Source: an uncultured beta proteobacterium
GTDB taxonomy: Bacteria > Pseudomonadota > Gammaproteobacteria > Burkholderiales > Rhodocyclaceae
Direction of reading: 5' to 3'
Assembly (NCBI GenBank): GCA_903917505.1
Contig: CAIXAY010000417.1
Coordinates: forward strand, 1-8,301
Length of the DNA stretch: 8,301 nucleotides
Position 1 is the stretch's first letter, and every line of letters begins with the position of its first letter. The notes beneath the pieces are model-generated. The model was given only the letters and a program-made list of their open reading frames with translations. It had not been told where the DNA came from and did no database searches. Position numbers and translations under genes: made by a program. Shown piece by piece: positions 1-4,742 of this stretch.

Positions 1-78
1 ATCCACCGCGCGCGCCGGGATGCCTCGGGCGCGGAGAGGAATGCGGCGGCCCACGCTTTGATTCGCCCGCGCGTCTGA
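1..78 (+). CDS. Possible 3' end of an upstream gene (partial)
   Basis: Frame 1 is open from the window edge to a TGA at 76-78 and encodes 25 residues, rich in Arg and Ala and ending in IRPRV. It could be the C-terminus of a gene that starts outside the window, lying 33 nt upstream of the receptor gene on the same strand. No domain can be recognised in so short a tail. In GC-rich DNA a 25-codon open stretch is common by chance, and another frame is open here too, so this is only a suggestion. Confidence 0.25.
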   Translation: MHRARRDASGAERNAAAHALIRPRV

Positions 79-101
79 CTTTCGCGTCACGTGATTTGAA
101 T

Positions 102-110
102 GAGGTGGAG
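102..110 (+). promoter_or_regulatory. Ribosome binding site that fixes the start of the TAXI receptor gene
   Basis: The purine-rich run GAGGTGGAG ends 1 nt before the ATG at 112; its GAGGTG core is 4 nt from that ATG. An in-frame ATG at 100 overlaps this run and has no Shine-Dalgarno-like sequence of its own, so the start at 112 is preferred. Confidence 0.6.
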
Positions 111-111
111 A

Positions 112-1449
112 ATGAGCAAGTTGCGGGCAGGGTTTGTGTCGCTGCGCGATCTCCTGGCGACGGCGTGGCCGATCATTCTTATCGTCGCGATCGGCTTTGT
201 CGTCGCTTACCAGTTCGTTCAGCCGGCGCCGCCGCGCCACATGACGATTTCGACCGGCGGCGAGAGCGGCGCCTATTACGCGTACGCCAAACGCTACGCC
301 CAACTGCTGGCGGCCAACGGCATCGCGCTGGAAGTGCAGACCTCGGCCGGTTCAATGCAGAATCTCGAGCGTCTGAAGAAGGGCGATGCGGATATCGCGC
401 TGATTCAGGGCGGCATCACCGAGGTGTTGGGCGCCGATGAGGAAAGCGAGCTGCGCTCGCTCGGCAGCGTTTCCTACGAGCCGGTCTGGGTCTTCTATCG
501 CAGCGATCAGCGCATCGACAAGCTGCATCTCTTGAGCGGCCAGCGCATCGCGGTCGGCGAGGAAGGCAGCGGCATCCGCGGCCTCGCGCTGCAATTGCTC
601 GAAGCCAACGGAATCGCCGCGGACAGCAAAAACCTCGTGCCGGTGGCCGGCGTCAGCGCCGCCGAGGCGCTGCAGAACGGGCAGATCGAAGCCGCTTTCA
701 TCGTTGCCGCGCAGGACGCGCCGGTCGTGCAGCTCATGCTGCATGCGCCGGGCGTGCGCATCATGAGCTTCAGCCAGGCCGACGCCTATCTGCGGCGTTT
801 CCCTTATCTTTCGAAAGTGGTTCTGCCGCGCGGTGTCGTCGATCTGGTGCGTGACATGCCGCCGCGCGACACCGTCTTGCTGGCCACCACGGCCAACGTC
901 GTGGTCCGCGACGATTTGCACCCGGCGCTGGCCAGCCTGTTGTTGGAGGCCATGGCTGAAGTCAACGGCAAGAGCGGTTTCTTCCAGCGCGCCGGTGAAT
1001 TCCCGGCCTACAAGGATCACAGCTTTGAAATATCGGACGAGGCCAAGCGCTACTACAAATCGGGACCGCCCCTGCTGCAGCGCTACCTGCCGTTCTGGAT
1101 CGCGGTGCTGGTCGAGCGGCTGTTCGTGCTCATCGTCCCGGTCGTCGTTCTCATGCTGCCGCTGCTCAAGCTCGCGCCGTCGGTCTATCGCTGGCGGATC
1201 CGTTCGAAGATCTTCCGCTGTTATGGCGATCTGAAGTTCATGGAGAACGACTTGCGGCTCAACTACGACCCGGCGCGCCACGCCGAGTATCTGGAGCGGC
1301 TCGACCGCATCGAGGACGACGCCTACGCGCGCAACATTCCGCTCGGCTTCAGCGATCTCCTCTACACCCTGCGCGAACACATCAACCTCGTGCGCGAAAA
1401 ACTCAACCATCTCGGATCGGGGCCGCTGCCCGAAGACAACAAGCCATGA
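112..1449 (+). CDS. TAXI-family TRAP-type solute receptor, membrane-anchored
   Basis: The predicted protein has 445 aa. TAXI proteins are extracytoplasmic substrate-binding proteins, usually working with TRAP transporter membrane subunits. A hydrophobic segment at residues about 18-35 is probably an uncleaved signal anchor. A TAXI-like binding domain follows (about 43-310), with the early STGGESGAYY block and later the VGEEGSGIRG block. A second strong membrane segment lies at about 327-353, followed by a charged tail of about 90 residues. With two membrane passes the binding domain is periplasmic and both ends cytoplasmic. Classical TAXI proteins are shorter and free in the periplasm, so this architecture suggests a tethered receptor or sensor. 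No TRAP membrane gene is adjacent. The stop overlaps the next gene's start (ATGA at 1446-1449), implying translational coupling to the ParA-like ATPase. The family call is from motif recognition; the ligand is unknown. Confidence 0.8.
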   Translation: MSKLRAGFVSLRDLLATAWPIILIVAIGFVVAYQFVQPAPPRHMTISTGGESGAYYAYAKRYAQLLAANGIALEVQTSAGSMQNLERLKKGDADIALIQGGITEVLGADEESELRSLGSVSYEPVWVFYRSDQRIDKLHLLSGQRIAVGEEGSGIRGLALQLLEANGIAADSKNLVPVAGVSAAEALQNGQIEAAFIVAAQDAPVVQLMLHAPGVRIMSFSQADAYLRRFPYLSKVVLPRGVVDLVRDMPPRDTVLLATTANVVVRDDLHPALASLLLEAMAEVNGKSGFFQRAGEFPAYKDHSFEISDEAKRYYKSGPPLLQRYLPFWIAVLVERLFVLIVPVVVLMLPLLKLAPSVYRWRIRSKIFRCYGDLKFMENDLRLNYDPARHAEYLERLDRIEDDAYARNIPLGFSDLLYTLREHINLVREKLNHLGSGPLPEDNKP

Positions 1450-2075
1450 AATCCTTCTTGATTGCCAACCCCAAGGGCGGGTCGGGGAAATCGACGCTGG
1501 CCACCAACCTCGCCGGCTATTTCGCCCGCGCCGGCCGGCGCGTCGTTCTCGGCGACAGCGACCGGCAGCAATCGGCGCACGCGTGGCTGGCGATACGCTC
1601 GCGCCTGCTGCCGCCTATCGTCGGCTGGGATCCTGAGGACGCCGAGCGGCCGCCGAAAGAGGCCGACTGCATCGTGCTCGACAGCGCTGCCGGCATGCAC
1701 GGCAAGGCGCTCGAACGGGTCGTTCGGCAGGCCACCCATGTCATCGTTCCAGTCCAGCCTTCGCTCTTCGATATTCTGGCGACGGGTCATTTCCTCGCCA
1801 CCCTGCTCGCCGAAAAAGCCGTGCGCAAGTCGCGCATCCAGGTCGCCGTCGTCGGCATGCGCGTCGACGCGCGCACTCGCGCGGCCGGCGAGCTCGAGCG
1901 CTTTCTCGCCTCCTATGAGTTGCCGGTGCTGAGCTACCTGCGCGATACCCAGCTCTACGTGCAACTCGCGGCCAACGGCATGACCCTGTTCGACCTCTCG
2001 GCGGCGCGTGCCGAAAAGGATATCGAGCAGTGGCGGCCGATCATCGACTGGGTCGATGCGGATCAGGAATCATGA
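1446..2075 (+). CDS. ParA/MinD-family P-loop ATPase, orphan
   Basis: The predicted protein has 209 aa and is soluble. The deviant Walker A motif PKGGSGKST (residues 9-17) carries the signature Lys10 and Lys15 of ParA/MinD/Soj ATPases, which switch between monomer and dimer on nucleotide binding. The Walker A' region reads DSDRQQS (37-43), where most ParA proteins have D-x-D-P-Q. Walker B is VLDSAAG (77-83), a variant of the usual LIDTPPG type. A basic VDARTR stretch (140-145) sits where ParA proteins often have N-R-x-x-x-x-x-R-like segments. The length matches short, ParB-less ParA proteins without an N-terminal HTH. No parB, parS-like repeat or replication gene lies next to it. The start overlaps the receptor stop by 4 nt with no strong Shine-Dalgarno sequence, so translation probably depends on coupling. 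The cargo is unknown; positioning or regulating the upstream receptor is an inference. Confidence 0.85.
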   Translation: MKSFLIANPKGGSGKSTLATNLAGYFARAGRRVVLGDSDRQQSAHAWLAIRSRLLPPIVGWDPEDAERPPKEADCIVLDSAAGMHGKALERVVRQATHVIVPVQPSLFDILATGHFLATLLAEKAVRKSRIQVAVVGMRVDARTRAAGELERFLASYELPVLSYLRDTQLYVQLAANGMTLFDLSAARAEKDIEQWRPIIDWVDADQES

Positions 2076-2144
2076 TTCCCGCGCGGCGGCAAAACTAATC
2101 GTCGCCCGTCGACTCCAATCGGCTTGCACACAGCGGAGTCCGCC

Positions 2145-2840
2145 ATGATTCAAATTCGCCCCAGCGCTGCGCGCGGCTTTGCCGACCATGGCTGGCTCGT
2201 CGCGCGCCACAGCTTTTCCTTCGCCGACTACTTCGATCCGGCCGAAATGGGCTGGGGCGTGCTGCGCGTCATCAACGAGGACCGCGTGGCGCCGGGCAAG
2301 GGCTTCGGCATGCACAGCCACCGCGACATGGAGATCATTACCTATGTGCTCGCCGGCGTGCTCGAACACCGCGACAGCCTGGGCAACGGCGAGGTGATCC
2401 GGCCGGGCGAGGTGCAGCGCATGAGCGCCGGCAGCGGCATCCGCCACAGCGAATTCAATCCCTCGGCGAGCGAGACCACGCATCTCCTGCAGATCTGGAT
2501 CGAACCGCGCGAACTCGGCATCGCCCCGGCTTATGAACAACAACCGCTCGCGCCGGGGCAAAACGCCTGGCGCCTGATCGCCTCGCCCGATGCCGCACAC
2601 GGCAGCACGCTGATTCATCAGGATGCGACGCTACGTGCGGCACACCTCGAGGCCGGGCGAGAACTCGGCTATGCGATCGACCCCGCGCGGCTGGCCTACG
2701 TGCATCTGGTGCGCGGCGGCTTGTCGCTCAATGGCGCGGCGATGCACGGCGGCGACGGCGCCAAGATCGCCGCCGAATCGGCGCTGCAATTTGTCGCCAG
2801 CGAAGACTGCGAAATCCTGCTTTTCGATTTGCCGCATTGA
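2145..2840 (+). CDS. Pirin-family bicupin, YhhW-like (putative quercetin 2,3-dioxygenase)
   Basis: The predicted protein has 231 aa, like E. coli YhhW. The N-terminal cupin domain holds the pirin block GMHSHRDMEIITYVLAG, and the metal ligands fall at His57, His59, His101 and Glu103, which by my recollection are the YhhW positions. The second cupin half (about 135-231) is more divergent, as in the family. YhhW-type pirins bind a metal and cleave quercetin in vitro; the physiological role in bacteria is unclear. The ATG at 2145 is chosen because GGAG (2135-2138) precedes it by 6 nt and the protein then begins MIQIRPS, as in homologues. An in-frame TTG at 2124 would add seven residues and lacks a ribosome binding site. 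The gene lies 69 nt after the ParA-like gene and could be a separate unit. It converges on the glycine-zipper gene with 15 nt between the stops. Confidence 0.88.
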   Translation: MIQIRPSAARGFADHGWLVARHSFSFADYFDPAEMGWGVLRVINEDRVAPGKGFGMHSHRDMEIITYVLAGVLEHRDSLGNGEVIRPGEVQRMSAGSGIRHSEFNPSASETTHLLQIWIEPRELGIAPAYEQQPLAPGQNAWRLIASPDAAHGSTLIHQDATLRAAHLEAGRELGYAIDPARLAYVHLVRGGLSLNGAAMHGGDGAKIAAESALQFVASEDCEILLFDLPH

Positions 2841-2841
2841 A

Positions 2842-2867
2842 CACTGCCGCGCCGCTTAGCGGCGGTG
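2842..2867. terminator. Terminator-like hairpin between convergent genes
   Basis: CACTGCCGC (2842-2850) pairs with GCGGCGGTG (2859-2867) as a 9-bp stem with one G-U pair and an 8-nt loop. An alternative tighter stem is CGCCGC-TTA-GCGGCG (2850-2864). It lies just after the pirin stop and covers the stop codon of the minus-strand gene. Neither strand has a following T-tract, so it is not a standard Rho-independent terminator. It may only be GC-rich coding sequence. Confidence 0.3.
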
Positions 2868-3020
2868 GTCGTCGCGCCCGCGGTCGCTTTCGTCGCGGCG
2901 GCCGTAGTCCCTGTGGTCCCGGTACCAGCGTTCGCCGCGCACGTAATGAACCGGCTGCTGGTAATAGCCTTGCGGGGCGTAATAGACCTGCGTCGGATAA
3001 TAGGCCGGCGGCGCCTCGTA
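2856..3020 (-). pseudogene. 3' part of an IS-disrupted glycine-zipper protein gene
   Basis: On the minus strand this piece encodes residues 80-133 of the reconstructed protein and ends in TAA at 2856-2858. The segment is rich in Tyr, Pro and Gln (EAPPAYYPTQ and a QGYYQQP stretch), then strongly charged with many Arg and Asp residues and a DDHRR end. This Tyr/Pro then Arg/Asp tail is typical of small exported glycine-zipper or surface-type proteins. The 5' part lies 1292 bp away on the other side of the IS630 element. The Tyr80 codon contains the target TA (3019-3020). The piece has no start of its own next to the IS end, so it is probably not expressed. Confidence 0.8.
3019..3020. repeat. TA target-site duplication, left copy
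   Basis: A TA dinucleotide adjoins the left inverted repeat and matches the TA at 4313-4314. IS630/Tc1-mariner elements duplicate a TA on insertion. Keeping one copy and removing the element rejoins the interrupted gene in frame. Confidence 0.8.
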
Positions 3021-3059
3021 GCTAAGTAGGCGCTTTCGTAAATACGGGCACGTATATAC
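3021..3059 (+). repeat. Left terminal inverted repeat of the IS630 element
   Basis: These 39 bases match the complement of 4274-4312 at 26 positions. The outer block CTAAGTAG faces CTTAGTAG at the other end, and an inner block CACGTAT (3049-3055) is identical in both ends. The conserved inner block is a likely transposase contact site. Confidence 0.75.
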
Positions 3060-3116
3060 TTGATAAGTTCGGCCGCATATGGCATCTTGTTGTAATCCTT
3101 CAACGAGGGGTGACAG

Positions 3117-3404
3117 ATGCCAAGGAAGAGCCCGTTCCGTATCGAATTATCTTCTGATGAATCCGCCGAGCTGATTCGCCGCGCAAGTAAATATACGTTG
3201 CCATATTTCGAGGTTATTCGGGCCAAGATGATCCTGATGGCCGCCAACGGCATGGACAATGACCAGATCGCCGTGCGCTTGAACACGCGGCGCGAAGTGG
3301 TCAGCCAGTGGCGCAAGCGTTTCTTCAAGGAACGTATGGCAGGCCTCGACGAGAGAGCCCGCCCGGGACGCCCTCGGGTCTTTCCCCCCAGAGCTGACGG
3401 TTGA
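3117..3404 (+). CDS. IS630 transposase, first-frame ORF (DNA-binding part)
   Basis: This ORF encodes 95 aa. A helix-turn-helix lies at about residues 47-70 (NDQIAVRLNTRREVVSQWRKRF), followed by the LDERARPGRPRVFPP linker that is typical of IS630 transposases just before the catalytic domain. A strong ribosome binding site, GAGGGG at 3105-3110, sits 6 nt before the ATG. After the PP of the linker the frame runs into four unrelated residues and a TGA at 3402. The family linker continues in the next frame (PPELTVEIKALA), so the stop is a frame effect, not the end of the domain. Alone, the product could bind the IS ends and act as a repressor, which is inferred. Confidence 0.82.
   Translation: MPRKSPFRIELSSDESAELIRRASKYTLPYFEVIRAKMILMAANGMDNDQIAVRLNTRREVVSQWRKRFFKERMAGLDERARPGRPRVFPPRADG
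3381..3392 (+). promoter_or_regulatory. Candidate +1 frameshift site in the transposase gene
   Basis: The first frame reads TTT CCC CCC AGA. The catalytic frame is reached by skipping one base in or just after the six-C run (3384-3389), which gives PP-ELTVEIKA. Repeated CCC codons followed by AGA, probably rare in this GC-rich genome, are a plausible setting for +1 slippage by proline tRNA. The product would have 385 aa. A one-base insertion mutation that inactivated a single-frame gene cannot be excluded. Confidence 0.45.
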
Positions 3405-4275
3405 GATCAAGGCTCTCGCCTGCGAACTGCCGGCGACCTTGGGCTTGCCGCTGTCGCGGCTCAGTGTGGCCGATGTGGCGCGACACGCGCAGCATTCGGG
3501 TCTCGTAGCGCGCATCAGCGACAGTACGGTCTGGCGTTGGCTGCACGAAGATGCGATTCGTCCTTGGCAGCATCGTTGCTGGATCTTTCCGCGCGATCCG
3601 CATTTCCAGGCCAAGGCCGGGCAGATCCTGGACCTGTACGAGCGGCGCTGGCAAGGACAGTCGCTGCGCGCGGACGAGTTCGTGATCTCGACCGACGAAA
3701 AGACCAGCATCCAGGCACGGCTTCGCATCCATCCGAGTCTGCCGGCTGGACCCGGCCAAACGATGCGCGTAGAGCACGAATATGCGCGCGGTGGCGCCTG
3801 GGCCTACTTGGCCGCACTCGATGTACATCGCGCCAAAGTGTTCGGCCGATGCGAAGCGACAACCGGCATCGCGCCTTTCGGGCGCCTGGTCGATCAGGTC
3901 ATGAGCCAAGCACCCTACAACACCGCGCGCCGGGTATTCTGGGTCATGGACAACGGCTCATCACATCGCGGCGAAGCCTCAGTACGGCGCCTCACGACAG
4001 TTCATCCACGACTGGTCCCGGTTCACGGTCCGGTCCACGCAAGTTGGCTTAACCAGATCGAAATCTATTTCTCGATCGTACAGCGCAAAGTCCTCACCCC
4101 GAACGACTTCCCAAACTCGGAGGCAGTCGCCGAGCGACTGGCAAACTTCGAGCGCTATTTCGAAAGCATCGCGCATCCGTTCGAGTGGAAATTCACGCGG
4201 GCCGATCTTAACGCCCTGATCGCACGCATGCGCAATCGTTGGGCGCAAAACCAACTCCTCAAACTGGCAGCCTGA
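3388..4275 (+). CDS. IS630 transposase, second-frame ORF (DDE catalytic part)
   Basis: This frame has no convincing start. The first candidate, a TTG at 3439, lacks a Shine-Dalgarno sequence, and the homology-like reading begins earlier at about 3388-3391, so expression by frameshift from 3117 is more likely. The DDE superfamily residues are visible: Asp in STDEKTS (codon at 3694), Asp in WVMDNGSSH (3949) and Glu in WLNQIEIYF (4060), with 36 residues between the last two. They would be residues 193, 278 and 315 of a 385-aa fusion. DDE transposases cut and join DNA with two metal ions, and IS630 enzymes target TA. The TGA stop (4273-4275) overlaps the inner edge of the right inverted repeat, a compact layout usual for IS elements. 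Confidence 0.85.
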   Translation, partial: PELTVEIKALACELPATLGLPLSRLSVADVARHAQHSGLVARISDSTVWRWLHEDAIRPWQHRCWIFPRDPHFQAKAGQILDLYERRWQGQSLRADEFVISTDEKTSIQARLRIHPSLPAGPGQTMRVEHEYARGGAWAYLAALDVHRAKVFGRCEATTGIAPFGRLVDQVMSQAPYNTARRVFWVMDNGSSHRGEASVRRLTTVHPRLVPVHGPVHASWLNQIEIYFSIVQRKVLTPNDFPNSEAVAERLANFERYFESIAHPFEWKFTRADLNALIARMRNRWAQNQLLKLAA

Positions 4276-4312
4276 AAATACGTGTGCGAACTTCTGAAAC
4301 GGACTACTAAGG
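4274..4312 (-). repeat. Right terminal inverted repeat of the IS630 element
   Basis: Read on the minus strand, these 39 bases match the left end at 26 positions, including CTTAGTAG near the tip and CACGTAT at 4278-4284. The inner end overlaps the transposase stop codon. Confidence 0.75.
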
Positions 4313-4314
4313 TA
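4313..4314. repeat. TA target-site duplication, right copy
   Basis: This TA adjoins the right inverted repeat and pairs with the copy at 3019-3020. It falls within the Tyr80 codon of the interrupted gene. Confidence 0.8.
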
Positions 4315-4551
4315 AGCCGGCGGCGCATAGTGGCTGCGCGGCCGGTCGTTTTGCGCAGCGATGGCGGCACCCGCTGCCGCACCCAGCGCGCCGCCGATGA
4401 TCGCGCCGTCGCGTCCGCCGACCGAGTGGCCGACCAGCACGCCCGCGCCGCCGCCGAGCAGGGCGCCGAGGATCGTGTCATCGGCCGTCGCCGCATTGGA
4501 CGCGAGCAGGCCGAGCGCGAGCGCCAAAGTAATTCCGAACTGTTTTTTCAC
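4313..4551 (-). pseudogene. 5' part of an IS-disrupted exported glycine-zipper protein gene
   Basis: The minus strand starts with GTG at 4551, preceded at 5 nt by AAAAGGAG (4557-4564). The piece encodes residues 1-80 of a reconstructed 133-aa protein. Residues 1-23 are a signal peptide: KKQ, a Leu/Ala-rich core, then ATA before DD, a likely signal peptidase I site. Residues 29-63 form a glycine zipper with repeated GxxxG/GGxxG spacing (GALLGGGAGVLVG, then GGALGAAAG), like the Gly-zipper 2TM families of small envelope proteins. The reading joins the 3' part as APPAY-EAPPAYY once the IS and one TA are removed. In the present allele the frame runs into antisense IS sequence and stops at 3979, giving a possible 190-aa chimera. 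The gene is divergent from dnaE. Its exact function is unknown; an envelope role is inferred. Confidence 0.82.
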
Positions 4552-4742
4552 GATGACTCCTTTTGCACCTTGTGACTGAAGCATAGGGCGTCGATGGCGC
4601 GCCGGTGTTTCACCGCGGTGAGCCTTTGTAAACATTTGTTTCACGGGGTTTGCCTGCGGCCTGGCCGGTCGCGGGGCCAAGGCCGGCGGGCGGCGCGAAA
4701 ACGCCTCGCTAGTCGCCGTATGCATCGGAGTAAAATGCCGGC
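4552..4742. promoter_or_regulatory. Divergent intergenic region between the glycine-zipper gene and dnaE
   Basis: These 191 bases separate two divergent genes and should hold a promoter for each. They contain a perfect 12-bp palindrome TCACCGCGGTGA (4610-4621) and, 8 bases on, an inverted repeat AAACA-TT-TGTTT (4630-4641) in a small AT-rich island. TAAAAT (4731-4736) resembles a -10 box but has no good -35 at the right distance. I cannot place either promoter with certainty. Confidence 0.4.
4557..4564 (-). promoter_or_regulatory. Ribosome binding site for the GTG start of the glycine-zipper gene
   Basis: AAAAGGAG on the minus strand lies 5 nt before the GTG at 4551. It decides for this GTG over upstream in-frame ATGs, which would place the Shine-Dalgarno sequence inside the coding region and bury the signal peptide. 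Confidence 0.65.

Larger units (their letters stand above)
3021..4312 (+). mobile_element. IS630-family insertion sequence, complete, 1292 bp
   Basis: The element is bounded by TA dinucleotides (3019-3020 and 4313-4314) and by imperfect terminal inverted repeats that match at 26 of 39 positions. It carries a helix-turn-helix ORF and a DDE ORF in different frames, as in several IS630/Tc1-mariner elements. The boundaries are well supported because deleting the element plus one TA joins the flanking minus-strand gene into one open frame. It lies opposite to the gene it interrupts. Both ends and all three catalytic acidic residues are intact, so it may still be mobile if the frameshift works. Confidence 0.88.

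Noticed and set aside
87..94. TCACGTGA palindrome upstream of the TAXI gene
   Set aside because: It is a single 8-bp palindrome with no second copy or nearby promoter elements to support an operator call.
352..1410. A 352-codon minus-strand frame opposite the TAXI receptor
   Set aside because: It is a compositional shadow of the plus-strand gene and shows no domain or credible start context.
2837..3025. A 62-codon plus-strand frame after pirin
   Set aside because: It is antisense to the 3' half of the disrupted glycine-zipper gene, whose frame is supported by continuity across the IS.
3060..3096. Possible IS promoter: TTGATA (3060-3065) and TGTAAT (3091-3096)
   Set aside because: The two hexamers are 25 bp apart, and the -10-like box would start transcription inside the ribosome binding site. 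No properly spaced pair was found.
4654..4686. GC-rich hairpin-like sequence around GGCCGGTCGCGGGGCC in the dnaE upstream region
   Set aside because: The stem is short with a bulge, has no T-tract, and such GGCC pairings are expected by chance at this GC content.
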